Origin: GCA-2746795 sp964643965
Lineage (GTDB): Bacteria; Chloroflexota; Anaerolineae; Promineifilales; Promineifilaceae
Assembly: GCA_964643965.1 (NCBI GenBank)
Contig: CAZXVH010000086.1
Coordinates: forward strand, 1-22,582
Direction of reading: 5' to 3'
Length of the DNA: 22,582 nucleotides
The notes under the pieces were generated by a model that did not search any database, was not told the origin of the DNA, and saw nothing but the letters and a program-made list of their open reading frames with translations. Made by a program: the position numbers and the translations under genes. Shown piece by piece: positions 11,995 through 19,020 of this stretch; position 1 is the stretch's first letter; each line of letters begins with the position of its first letter.

Positions 11995-12932
11995 GTGGGT
12001 TCCCCCAGCTGACTGCCGGCAAAGTCGGGGCGGCCGCGCCCAAAATCGGTGGCGCTCATAGCTTTTTTGCCGGCCAGTTGAATAGTTTCTAAAACCAAAC
12101 TGCCTGACCCTGTGGCCACGGCCGTCTCTTTCGCTTCCATATCATACACAACAAATCCGGGAGGGACGGAACGGCTGTGGGCGCGGGGTTTGGCGCTGAG
12201 GATTTTGAGTGGCTGCCCTTGCCAGGTGGTAAACGCGCCGGGCCAGGGCGTCATGGCGCGGATTTGCCGGTCGAGTTCAGCCGCAGATTTTGTCCAATCT
12301 AAACGGCCGTCCTCTTTGCTGATCATGGGGGCATAGGTAGACAGGGCGTTGTCCTGGGCATGGGCGGTGAGGCGCCCCGTCAGAATATCATCCAGCCGCT
12401 CTCGCAAGAGGGCTGCGCCCAGGTGGGCCAGCCGGTCGTGGAGCGAGGCAGCGGTATCGTCATCGTAGATAGGGGTGGCGTGGCAGGCGAAGACGGGGCC
12501 GGTGTCCAGGCCCGCCTCCATTTGCATCAGGCAGACGCCGCTTTCGGCGTCGCCGGCCATGAGGGCGTGTTGGATGGGAGACGCGCCCCGCCAGCGCGGC
12601 AGCAGCGAGGCGTGGACGTTGAGGCAGCCGTGCGGTGGCAGCGCCAGTACATGCGGGCGCAAAATCTGGCCGAAGGCCGCCACCACAATAACATCGGGCT
12701 GCCAGTCGCGCAGGGGGGCAGCCGCTTCTTCAGTGCGCAGCGATTTAGGTTGGTAAACAGGGATGTCCGCAGCTTCTGCCGCCACTTTAACAGGCGACGG
12801 CCGTAGCTGCTGGCCACGTCCTGCCGGCCGGTCTGGTTGGGTCACGACGCCCACCACCTCTTGTGTTGCAATTAACGTTTTGAGGCTGGGTACGGAAAAG
12901 TCGGGCGTTCCCATGAAGACGATTTTGTTCAT
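11991..12932 (-). CDS. fmt: Methionyl-tRNA formyltransferase
   Basis: 313 residues, the normal length, starting at MNKIVFMGTPDFSVPSL. The formyl-transfer centre is complete: NVHASLLPRWRGASPIQ (105-121) with Asn105 and His107, and Asp143 in GLDTG. The C-terminal tRNA-binding domain follows from about 205. The enzyme formylates initiator Met-tRNA using 10-formyl-THF. The frame is open 39 codons upstream, but the MNK start fits the family and lies seven bases after a -10 box. First gene of the fmt-panE-GDPD operon; the usual partner def is not in view. Confidence 0.96.
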   Translation of the reverse strand: MNKIVFMGTPDFSVPSLKTLIATQEVVGVVTQPDRPAGRGQQLRPSPVKVAAEAADIPVYQPKSLRTEEAAAPLRDWQPDVIVVAAFGQILRPHVLALPPHGCLNVHASLLPRWRGASPIQHALMAGDAESGVCLMQMEAGLDTGPVFACHATPIYDDDTAASLHDRLAHLGAALLRERLDDILTGRLTAHAQDNALSTYAPMISKEDGRLDWTKSAAELDRQIRAMTPWPGAFTTWQGQPLKILSAKPRAHSRSVPPGFVVYDMEAKETAVATGSGSLVLETIQLAGKKAMSATDFGRGRPDFAGSQLGEPT

Positions 12933-12939
12933 AACGAGC

Positions 12940-12968
12940 ATTCTAGCCGGGGAAACGGCCGTTGACAA
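12940..12968 (-). promoter_or_regulatory. Leaderless-type promoter of the fmt operon
   Basis: On the minus strand, TTGTCA (12968-12963), a 17-base spacer and TAGAAT (12945-12940) match both sigma-70 boxes (5/6 each). Only seven bases separate the -10 box from the ATG at 12932, so the mRNA should start at or next to the AUG. The palindrome AACGGCCGTT (12954-12963) lies in the spacer. Confidence 0.6.
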
Positions 12969-13035
12969 GTTTGGGTTGCCGCCAGGGATTATAAAAGTTT
13001 GGCAGGCTTTTGTAATCTTGAACGTTCTGTGCCGA

Positions 13036-13087
13036 TTGACGAGAACCAATGGGATTCATACAATGAATTGGTATAATGAAGTATAAT
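13036..13087 (+). promoter_or_regulatory. Promoter(s) of the DUF4870 gene
   Basis: TTGACG (13036-13041), a 17-base spacer and TACAAT (13059-13064) form a good sigma-70 promoter. Two more TATAAT boxes follow at 13072-13077 and 13082-13087, so starts may be staggered. It is divergent from the fmt promoter. Confidence 0.6.
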
Positions 13088-13126
13088 TGTTGTTGTTATT
13101 TACTTTAATGACTTTGGAGGTTATAC

Positions 13127-13546
13127 ATGTCAAATGATTTTGATTCAAATGAAGAGTTTTCTGAAGATGATTTTTCAGAAAAGGAACCGATGTCCCCGAT
13201 GGATGAACCGGCTTCGTTCACCAGTTCTTCAGGCAGCAGCCTGGATGTGACAGATGATGACAAGTTATGGGCGCTGTTGGCTTATGTGTTAACGCCGCTG
13301 GTTCCTATCATTATTTTATTGATGGCGGATAAGAAAGAACGGCCGTTTTTGCGGGCGCATAATGCCCAGGCGTTAATTTGGGGCATCATTACGCTGGTGG
13401 TTGGCTCCGTCCTCTCCTTTTTGCTCTGTGTGCCAGGGCTGCTGTTGTGGCTGGTTGGCTGTTATTGGGGCTACCAGGCTTATCAGGGCAAAGAGGTTGA
13501 GATTCCTGTCATCACCAATCTGGTGAAGGGACAAGGCTGGGCTTAA
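13127..13546 (+). CDS. DUF4870 (Tic20-like) small membrane protein
   Basis: 139 residues. An acidic, Ser-rich disordered N-terminus (1-42) precedes DDKLWALLAYVLTPLVPIIILL, a charged loop KKERPFLRAHNAQAL and a long hydrophobic hairpin (about 82-115) ending in the YQAYQGKEVEIPVI motif. This pattern defines DUF4870 proteins, which have three or so membrane helices and no established function. GGAGG at 13116-13120, six bases before the ATG, fixes the start. The codons for ERPF contain one AACGGCCGTT copy. It is followed by another small membrane protein gene on the same strand, separated by a terminator-like hairpin. Confidence 0.85.
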   Translation: MSNDFDSNEEFSEDDFSEKEPMSPMDEPASFTSSSGSSLDVTDDDKLWALLAYVLTPLVPIIILLMADKKERPFLRAHNAQALIWGIITLVVGSVLSFLLCVPGLLLWLVGCYWGYQAYQGKEVEIPVITNLVKGQGWA

Positions 13547-13608
13547 CCGTATTCTGAGAGCTTGTTTTAATGTGTTCTAAGATGTAATGCGCTTACATAA
13601 TAGGCGTA

Positions 13609-13649
13609 CAGAAGTTCAACCTCTCTGAGAAGTTGAACTTCTGATTTTT
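13609..13649 (+). terminator. Terminator or leader hairpin between the two membrane-protein genes
   Basis: CAGAAGTTCAAC (13609-13620) pairs perfectly with GTTGAACTTCTG (13632-13643), loop of 11, followed by ATTTTT. It ends DUF4870 transcription, but it also lies only 34 bases before the next ATG, and a -10-like CATAAT (13596-13601) would start a transcript at the hairpin base. It could thus be a leader structure of the second gene. Confidence 0.7.
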
Positions 13650-13683
13650 ATATGCGACTTTGTAAAATTGGAGGATTAAATCG

Positions 13684-14403
13684 ATGGATGTTGGCAAATC
13701 ATTAACATATGTACTTGAAGACGAGCGTTGGGTTAATAAGCTGATCATCGCCCTGATCGTCTCCTTTTTCTCGTTTCTCTTTTTCCCCATCTTCTTTCTG
13801 TTTGGGTATGCCATTGCCATTACTCGCAACGTGAAGGATGGGGTGGAGAAACCCCTGCCGGAATGGGAAAATTGGGGCAAATTATTCATGGATGGCTTGT
13901 ATATCTTTATCGCCCAATTTGTGTACACGTTGCCGTTCCTTATTTTGATGTGCATTGCTTCATTGGCGACAGGGGGCATGGGCGCATTGGCAGATTCAGG
14001 CGGCGACCCTGATGTGCTTATGGCTTTGATCGGCACAACTGGCCTGATCATCGCCTGCCTCGGCTTTTTATATATCATTGCCCTGGCCTTTATCAGCCCG
14101 GCCATCATCATCCAATACATCTTGAACCATGATGATTTTGGCGCCACTTTCCGCTTTGGCGAAGTATTGGGTATTGCCCGTGAAAGCCTCGCCGACATTT
14201 TTATTGTCATGTTGGTGATGATTGGTATTGGTTTTGCGGTGAGCATTGTGACCGGGATATTGAGTATAATTCCTTGTATCGGTTGGATTGCGGGGCTATT
14301 GATTGGCCTGGTGATGAGCCCGTATATAATGGCCGTTTCCGGCCATCTTTATGGTCAAATTGCCACCAAATTTGTGAGTGGCAAAGAGAAATTCGCTGGC
14401 TAA
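13684..14403 (+). CDS. DUF4013 family integral membrane protein
   Basis: 239 residues with about five or six membrane segments (around 20-45, 72-98, 110-140, 165-195, 200-222). The family's hallmarks are present: an N-terminal DERWVNKLIIALIVSFFS, a GYAIAITRNV...PLPEWENWGKLFMDGL segment (about 42-72), and a C-terminal SPYIMAVSGHLYGQ. Function is unknown; the fold is a polytopic inner-membrane protein. GGAGG nine bases before the ATG supports the start. It pairs with the DUF4870 gene upstream, and its 3' end runs into a stack of hairpins. Confidence 0.85.
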   Translation: MDVGKSLTYVLEDERWVNKLIIALIVSFFSFLFFPIFFLFGYAIAITRNVKDGVEKPLPEWENWGKLFMDGLYIFIAQFVYTLPFLILMCIASLATGGMGALADSGGDPDVLMALIGTTGLIIACLGFLYIIALAFISPAIIIQYILNHDDFGATFRFGEVLGIARESLADIFIVMLVMIGIGFAVSIVTGILSIIPCIGWIAGLLIGLVMSPYIMAVSGHLYGQIATKFVSGKEKFAG

Positions 14404-14424
14404 TGCAGCGCAGGCAATTTTGTA

Positions 14425-14445
14425 GAACGATTTTGTAAATCGTTC
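14425..14445 (+). other. Perfect 9-bp hairpin after the DUF4013 gene
   Basis: GAACGATTT (14425-14433), a 3-base loop, AAATCGTTC (14437-14445). There is no U run behind it. It is the first of a series of four hairpins. Confidence 0.6.
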
Positions 14446-14457
14446 AGCCGCATATTC

Positions 14458-14501
14458 AAAAAAGAAAGGCGCACTCTAAACCGGGTGCGCCTTTCTTTTT
14501 T
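14458..14501. terminator. Strong bidirectional terminator
   Basis: A 17-bp perfect stem (14458-14474 with 14485-14501), loop of 10, with A6 at its left end and T6 at its right end. It sits between the convergent DUF4013 gene and the bactofilin-like gene. Confidence 0.9.
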
Positions 14502-14503
14502 GC

Positions 14504-14573
14504 TATACTGGCCGGGCATAATCTGACATTTTAACCAGAGGTGGCCGGTCAGAAACCGGCCATGGCCAGTATA
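14504..14573. repeat. Nested inverted repeats
   Basis: Outer arms TATACTGGCC (14504-14513) and GGCCAGTATA (14564-14573) enclose an inner hairpin TGGCCGGT (14542-14549) with ACCGGCCA (14555-14562). Both are perfect. No coding potential or known function is evident; it may be the remnant of a small repetitive element. Confidence 0.55.
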
Positions 14574-14581
14574 TACAAAGC

Positions 14582-14615
14582 AAAGAGGCGTATCCGGGGG
14601 AGGATACGCCTCTTT
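14582..14615. terminator. Second terminator hairpin at the convergent junction
   Basis: AAAGAGGCGTATCC (14582-14595) pairs perfectly with GGATACGCCTCTTT (14602-14615), loop of 6, followed by further T on the right; the left side has a shorter A run. It is close to the stop of the leftward gene (14639), so it probably ends that operon. Confidence 0.75.
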
Positions 14616-14638
14616 TTCAAGGGAGAGGGAGGAGGAGT

Positions 14639-15775
14639 TTATTCGTCGTCAGGCAAGGTATCTAAGACGGAGCGGATTTTGATGTCATCCACATCCTCCT
14701 CGCCGACGAAGCGTACCAGCGGGTAAGGACGGCTGCCAAACTTGGTCAGGGCTACTGCCCCCAGGCCAATGAAAGAGATAATCATACTCACCAGGCCGAC
14801 GCCAAAGGAGGAGGGGACGGCGCTCAAGAAACCCAGGGCAAAGGTCAGCAGCCCCACGCCTAACGCGGCCACCATCGCCGGGCTTGTTTTATGCCAGCCC
14901 AGGCGACCGGCCAACCATTTGCCAAGCAGATCGCCCATGGCAATCCAGCCTAACAAACCGGCAATGCCCAAGCCTGCCAGCATGACAAAGACAACGGCGA
15001 AGCCGACAATGCCAATGCAAATTAGCAGTAATACCAGCGAAATCAGAGCGAGAATAACAGCCAACGCCGGCACAGCAACGGCCGTTAAAAAGCCCACTGT
15101 GCCACTCGCCACCGGTTTATGCCGGATGGTAGATTCTATCTGTTGTAAGTGAGTGGGGGCCAGAGCCACCACCACAAACGCCAGGGCTGCAAACAAAAGG
15201 GCGCGGGCCACAGCCCCAAACGTCCCGGCGACAAACCGTCCTACCACTGAAGATGAGTCTCTGTATTCAATTGGCCCACGATGCTCACGGGGAGCGCCTG
15301 GTATACCTGGCGCATCCGGTACGGGTGGCACAGGGCGCATAGGGGGCGCATCTTCAATTTGCGCGGAGATACCGCTCATCAAGCCGGCCAGGGCTGGGGC
15401 AAAGGGCATGCCGGCTATGTTGGTGCAGCCCAGCCCTCCAGCGCTTTGGTCTGTGATGCTGCCGTTGAAAACGATACAATCACCGTGGATAACGGCCGTT
15501 TCGCCCGCCGTCAGGTCCCCATTAAACAAAACCAGATCGCCTTTAAGCATACCATCCACTGCGGCGCTGCCGTTAAACAAAACCACATCGCCGGTGATGG
15601 TTCCGCCATCCGCCACTGTCAGACCGCCGTCAAAAATGATCACATCATTGCGGATGGTTTCACCTTCTTCCACGATTCGGTCTTCTTGGAACGGCGGCGC
15701 CGCCAAAGCAGAACTCATGGGAACGGCCGTTATCAGTAAAACGAGTAATAAAACGAGTAGATGTTTTCTTTTCAT
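14639..15775 (-). CDS. Exported bactofilin-like beta-repeat protein with membrane domain
   Basis: 378 residues from the ATG at 15775, preceded by GGGAGA. A signal peptide (1-25, KRK then a Leu-rich core, ending ALAA) leads into a beta-helix-like region (about 30-125). There, turns such as GDVVLFNG, GDLVLFNG and GDCIVFNG recur, as in polymer-forming bactofilin domains. A Pro-rich stretch (about 145-175) leads to a hydrophobic C-terminal half with about six membrane segments and an acidic tail. It is co-transcribed behind an ECF sigma factor and its anti-sigma factor, so it is likely part of that envelope-stress regulon or its sensor. No enzymatic motif is visible. The longer frame to 15850 would overlap the anti-sigma gene and is not needed. 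Confidence 0.75.
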   Translation of the reverse strand: MKRKHLLVLLLVLLITAVPMSSALAAPPFQEDRIVEEGETIRNDVIIFDGGLTVADGGTITGDVVLFNGSAAVDGMLKGDLVLFNGDLTAGETAVIHGDCIVFNGSITDQSAGGLGCTNIAGMPFAPALAGLMSGISAQIEDAPPMRPVPPVPDAPGIPGAPREHRGPIEYRDSSSVVGRFVAGTFGAVARALLFAALAFVVVALAPTHLQQIESTIRHKPVASGTVGFLTAVAVPALAVILALISLVLLLICIGIVGFAVVFVMLAGLGIAGLLGWIAMGDLLGKWLAGRLGWHKTSPAMVAALGVGLLTFALGFLSAVPSSFGVGLVSMIISFIGLGAVALTKFGSRPYPLVRFVGEEDVDDIKIRSVLDTLPDDE

Positions 15776-15792
15776 GGTCTGTTTCTCCCAGA

Positions 15793-16338
15793 TTATTGGA
15801 GTTGCCTGGAATTGGGTTGGAAAATCAATTGACGAGATACGCCGCCCCACACGGAGACAATGCCCAGAATCACCAGGAGCCAGCCGATGATCGCTGGCTG
15901 TTGTACCGCCAGTTCAGCGAAGCCTACCAGCAGCGCGGAAATAACCGCGCCCATCACGTTTAACGCTTGCTGGGCTGTAGCCCATAAGCTGTTTAAGATG
16001 CTGGGGTCGCGGAAAACAGGGCTGATCGTAAAGAAAAGCCAGAATCCAAGCGCCAGGGGCAAGATGCCGCCAAGCAAGAGGAGTGTATAGATAACGGCCG
16101 TTGCCGTCAGCCGCGCCCGACGATTTGGCAGCCGGGCAATGGTGCGCTGGGCAAAATCGGCGGCAGGGGCCAAAGCGGGCGCTTGCTGTAACAACGTATG
16201 CACCGCCAGAATGGCCTGCCATTCATATCTGCAAGGGGGACACGCCCGCAGGTGAGCTTCCAACTCAACTTGCTGCTCGTTGGCTAACTCACCATCAAGC
16301 GCGTCCATCATCATTAAATAACTCTCTTCATGTTCCAT
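15793..16338 (-). CDS. Zinc-finger (ZAS/HC2) membrane anti-sigma factor
   Basis: 181 residues from the ATG at 16338, chosen because GGGAGAAGG lies just upstream; a TTG at 16353 in the same frame would overlap that site. The ZAS motif HxxxCxxC is at His29-Cys33-Cys36 (EAHLRACPPC), the standard fold that clamps ECF sigma factors. Hydrophobic segments at about 80-105, 120-145 and 150-170 anchor it in the membrane. It lies 51 bases after its sigma factor gene and 17 bases before the bactofilin-like gene. It would hold the sigma factor inactive until an envelope signal or, through the zinc site, an oxidative signal. Confidence 0.88.
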   Translation of the reverse strand: MEHEESYLMMMDALDGELANEQQVELEAHLRACPPCRYEWQAILAVHTLLQQAPALAPAADFAQRTIARLPNRRARLTATAVIYTLLLLGGILPLALGFWLFFTISPVFRDPSILNSLWATAQQALNVMGAVISALLVGFAELAVQQPAIIGWLLVILGIVSVWGGVSRQLIFQPNSRQLQ

Positions 16339-16389
16339 AAAGCCTTCTCCCAAAATCCTTTTCTCCTTAGACCGCTCAGCTCTTTTTCA

Positions 16390-16971
16390 TCACGCCACTG
16401 CCTCTTCCATGGCCGGTTGCAAGCCCTGAGCCACTCCAACTTCAGCCAGCAGACGACGCGCTCTAAACAGGCGAGACTTAATCGCGCTCACTGTGGTATT
16501 CATCACTTCTGCGATTTCGTCATAAGACATTTCATACCAATAGCGCAAGACCACTGCCTGCCGATAATCTTCCGGTAATTCCTGCAAAAGAGCCTGTACC
16601 ATTTCTTGTTGTTCGTTTGTGACCATTTGCGATTCAGGCCCTTGTGATTTTTCCGATTGTAAGGCCGGGTGCGCCGGCAGGGGTTCGTCAATAGAAAGCA
16701 GCAGCGCCCGCCGTTTGCGAATCAAGTCAATGCAATAATTAGACGTGATCGACAACATCCAGGTGCTAAACTTATGCGCCGGGTTATAACTATCCAGGCG
16801 AGTATAGGCGCGAATAAATGCTTCTTGGGCGGCCTCTTCTGCCTCGCCAGAATTGTTTAACATGCGATAAGCCAAGTTATAGACGGGTCTTTGATACGCT
16901 TCGATCAAGCGTCCAAAGGCCGCCTTGTCGCCTTGCCTGGCCTGTTTTAGCCAGACTTCTTCTTCGTTCAA
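16390..16971 (-). CDS. RNA polymerase ECF sigma factor (RpoE-like)
   Basis: 193 residues. Region 2 (about 19-88) includes AEEAAQEAFIRAYTRLDSY and FSTWMLSITSNYCIDLIRKRR, for -10 recognition and core binding. Region 4 (about 128-175) includes LPEDYRQAVVLRYWYEMSYDEIAEVMNTTVSAIKSRLFRARRLL, the helix-turn-helix for the -35. No region 1 or 3 is present, as in group 4 sigma factors. The start codon is TTG, with AGGAG eight bases upstream; no ATG is available nearby. It is followed by its anti-sigma factor. An AAC-N16-CGTA sequence upstream fits an autoregulated ECF promoter. Confidence 0.94.
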   Translation of the reverse strand: MNEEEVWLKQARQGDKAAFGRLIEAYQRPVYNLAYRMLNNSGEAEEAAQEAFIRAYTRLDSYNPAHKFSTWMLSITSNYCIDLIRKRRALLLSIDEPLPAHPALQSEKSQGPESQMVTNEQQEMVQALLQELPEDYRQAVVLRYWYEMSYDEIAEVMNTTVSAIKSRLFRARRLLAEVGVAQGLQPAMEEAVA

Positions 16972-17001
16972 TGTTCAATCTCCTGACAGTTCATCCACCA
17001 A

Positions 17002-17027
17002 TACGCGCCTGTTTTTTAAAAGTTGCA
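17002..17027 (-). promoter_or_regulatory. Possible ECF-type promoter of the sigma operon
   Basis: On the minus strand, TGCAAC (17027-17022), 16 bases after the AAC, then CGTA (17005-17002). This fits the AAC...CGT pattern of many self-regulated ECF promoters and lies about 30 bases upstream of the TTG start. The match is short, so support is limited. Confidence 0.35.
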
Positions 17028-17275
17028 GGGTAAGCGTTCGTCATGATGGGTGAACGGAGTTCGGCATAAATGTGGCCCGGTTCGTTGGTGACAAGGGCGT
17101 GGCGGGGGCGTCTCTTGAAGAGTGGTGAGGAGTTTTGCCTGGGCAACGGCCGTTTCCCCCGCAAACATCCTCGCTGCCATACCATAATGTGGGCATGGAA
17201 GCTAAATACCATCGGCAAATGTTCAGCCAAACGTTAAGCGCTCATTTCAACAACGCCGATCTCAATAGGCGTCAC
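17028..17275. other. Intergenic region, no gene seen
   Basis: Between the sigma operon and the downstream end of the epimerase gene. It contains one AACGGCCGTT copy (17145-17154). A leftward frame (16991-17230) has no recognisable motif and overlaps the putative promoter. Confidence 0.4.
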
Positions 17276-18292
17276 TTAAAAAAGCGTTTTGTGGCTTTCC
17301 ACCCAGCGGTACAAATCTGTGATGCCAGCTTGTGGGGAAATAGTCGGTTCCCAATTAAGCAGTTCTTTGGCTTTGCGGATATCGGCGATGAAGACGCGCT
17401 GGTCGCCGGGTCGCCAGGCGTGGTGGCTGATGGGCACGTCATGACCGGTGAGCGAGGCCAGCAGCGGGCCAAATTCTGTCCAAACGGAGAGGGTATTTTG
17501 CGGGCCGCCGCCGATGTTGAGCGCCGTGCCTTTCAGCGCGTCGATCTTTTCCAGCCCCGCTTCATACGCCGCAATGAGATCGGTGACGTTAAGCAAGTCG
17601 CGCACCTGTTTGCCATCGCCGTAAATGCTGATGGGGCGGTTGAACAGGGCGGCGATGACAAAATGGGCCACCCAGCCCTGGTCTTCCACGCCAAATTGCC
17701 GCCGGCCGTAAATGCAGGATTGGCGGAAGACGAGGGTACGCAGGCCGTAGATGCGAGCGTAGTCGAGCATATACTGGTCGCCAGCCCCTTTGGAGCAGCC
17801 ATAGGGGGAGTGGAAATCGAGCGGATAGGTTTCGCTGATGCCCTGGGGATAATCGATGTAAGCGTAACGGCCGTTTTCCTCTTTCACGCCCACCCCTGCC
17901 ATGCCGCCATACACCTTGTTGGTGCTGGCATAGAGAACGGCCGCCTCTGGCGCCTGGTGGCGCACCGCCTCCAACACGTTAAATGTGCCCAGGGCGTTGA
18001 TCTCAAAATCTTCACGGGGATTGAGAACAGAGGTGGTGACGGCGACCTGGCTGGCCAGGTGCAGCGCCACGTCTGCGCCGCCAATGGCCTGCGCCACCTG
18101 CTCGTAATGGCGAATATCCCCTTCGATAAAGGAGAGTCGTTCGCCATGATTGGCTTGCAGCCAGGCCAGGTTGGCCGGCGTACCGGCCCGCGACAAATTG
18201 TCGAAGACAACCACCTCATGCCCCTGCCGCAGAAAATGATCTGCGCTGTTGCAGCCAATAAACCCGGCGCCGCCGGTGATGAATAGTTTCAT
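17276..18292 (-). CDS. NAD-dependent sugar epimerase, CDP-paratose 2-epimerase-like
   Basis: 338 residues of the extended short-chain dehydrogenase family. The NAD site GGAGFIG is at 7-13, STN at 123-125, and the catalytic Tyr164 and Lys168 lie in SPYGCSKGAGDQYMLDYAR. The stretch FRQSCIYGRRQFGVEDQGWVAHF (189-211) is characteristic of CDP-paratose/CDP-tyvelose 2-epimerases (RfbE/TyvE branch), which form dideoxyhexoses for surface polysaccharide. The other dideoxysugar genes are not nearby, so the true substrate may be another nucleotide sugar. AGGGA upstream of the ATG is a fair ribosome site. A heptamer array lies between this gene and rimI. Confidence 0.85.
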   Translation of the reverse strand: MKLFITGGAGFIGCNSADHFLRQGHEVVVFDNLSRAGTPANLAWLQANHGERLSFIEGDIRHYEQVAQAIGGADVALHLASQVAVTTSVLNPREDFEINALGTFNVLEAVRHQAPEAAVLYASTNKVYGGMAGVGVKEENGRYAYIDYPQGISETYPLDFHSPYGCSKGAGDQYMLDYARIYGLRTLVFRQSCIYGRRQFGVEDQGWVAHFVIAALFNRPISIYGDGKQVRDLLNVTDLIAAYEAGLEKIDALKGTALNIGGGPQNTLSVWTEFGPLLASLTGHDVPISHHAWRPGDQRVFIADIRKAKELLNWEPTISPQAGITDLYRWVESHKTLF

Positions 18293-18319
18293 GATTTGCT
18301 TCCCTTTGTGGTGAAAAAC

Positions 18320-18362
18320 TTAGATTAAGTTAGAGATTAGAAGGGTGGAGATTAGAGATTAC
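18320..18362. repeat. Heptamer repeat array between rimI and the epimerase gene
   Basis: TTAGATT, AAGTTAG, AGATTAG, AAGGGTG, one extra base, AGATTAG, AGATTAC: 7-base periodic variants of AGATTAG. The following 40 bases contain related CACTCTCCAATCTC. It is a different sequence family from the ACAGTRA arrays but with the same unit length. Confidence 0.6.
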
Positions 18363-18412
18363 TGCCTCGCCACTCTCCAATCTCTTTTAATTCTTATACA
18401 CCCTCGGCCCTG

Positions 18413-18952
18413 CTATACCTCACTCGTCAGGCTGGCCAGCAAGGTTGTCTTTTGGGCGATGAGGAACTGATGATAACGGCCGTTTAATGGCTCCACCGTC
18501 ATCAAAATGGCGTCTTCCTGCGTATCTTTGTAGTAGCCGCGCCGCTCTCCTACCACGTTGAACCAATATTTCTGGTAAAGGGCTTGGGCGGTGGTGTTGC
18601 TGCGTCGCACTTCCAACGTCACCAGGCTGGCGGGATGGCTGTAAGCCAGGAACAGCAAGTTGAGCAGCAGCAGTTCCCCCAGTTGGAGGCCGCGCTGCGC
18701 CGGATGCACGGCAATGGTGCTGACATGCACTTCATCTCCCAGCAGCCAATAGCCGGCAAAGCCCACCACCGCCTCTTGCGGCCCGCTTGACTGTGTGAGA
18801 ACCTGATAATGCGCCAGGCGATTCTCCGTCAATTCATAATGCAGCATACTTTCTTTCATAGGCGTGGGAAAAGAGAGGGCGTCAATGGCAAGAACGGCCG
18901 TTTCATCGCTCACGTGCATCGGGCGGCAGGAAAAAGGCGGGGCGGTTAGCAT
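18413..18952 (-). CDS. rimI: Ribosomal protein N-acetyltransferase (RimI-like GNAT)
   Basis: 179 residues. The GNAT core is visible: EVHVSTIAVHPAQRGLQLGELLL (74-95) gives strand beta-4 and the acetyl-CoA pyrophosphate loop, followed by LVTLEVRRSNTTAQALYQKYWFNVVGERRGYY, the RimI signature (LEVR..N..A..LY...F). The classic target is the N-terminal Ala of ribosomal protein S18. It stands downstream of tsaB, the usual partner in bacteria, and the two are separated only by a heptamer array. The N-terminal 10 residues and C-terminal 20 extend beyond the E. coli protein. Confidence 0.87.
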   Translation of the reverse strand: MLTAPPFSCRPMHVSDETAVLAIDALSFPTPMKESMLHYELTENRLAHYQVLTQSSGPQEAVVGFAGYWLLGDEVHVSTIAVHPAQRGLQLGELLLLNLLFLAYSHPASLVTLEVRRSNTTAQALYQKYWFNVVGERRGYYKDTQEDAILMTVEPLNGRYHQFLIAQKTTLLASLTSEV

Positions 18953-18957
18953 GGGAG

Positions 18958-19020
18958 GATCAGTGTATAGTGTACAGTGTACTGTTCACAGTGTACTGTT
19001 TACTGTTTACCGTTCACTGT
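18958..19020 (-). repeat. Array of nine 7-bp repeats filling the tsaB-rimI gap
   Basis: Minus strand: ACAGTGA, ACGGTAA, ACAGTAA, ACAGTAC, ACTGTGA, ACAGTAC, ACTGTAC, ACTATAC, ACTGATC without interruption. It starts at the tsaB stop and ends five bases before the rimI start, so the whole spacer is repeat DNA. No ribosome site for rimI remains visible other than a weak GGGAGGAT-like sequence on the opposite strand. Confidence 0.9.

Noticed and set aside
13593..14246. Leftward open frame of 217 codons opposite the DUF4013 gene
   Set aside because: The rightward frame has a ribosome site, membrane helices and family motifs; the leftward one is the complement of those hydrophobic codons.
15153..15890. 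Rightward open frame of 245 codons opposite the bactofilin-like gene
   Set aside because: Low-complexity Pro/Ser/Thr translation of the antisense of beta repeats; no start signal.
16991..17230. Leftward 79-codon frame before the sigma gene
   Set aside because: No motif recognised, no ribosome site, and it would cover the likely sigma promoter.
17135..18286. Long rightward open frame of 383 codons opposite the epimerase gene
   Set aside because: It mirrors the epimerase frame, has no recognisable motif and no ribosome site; the epimerase on the other strand has all its catalytic residues.
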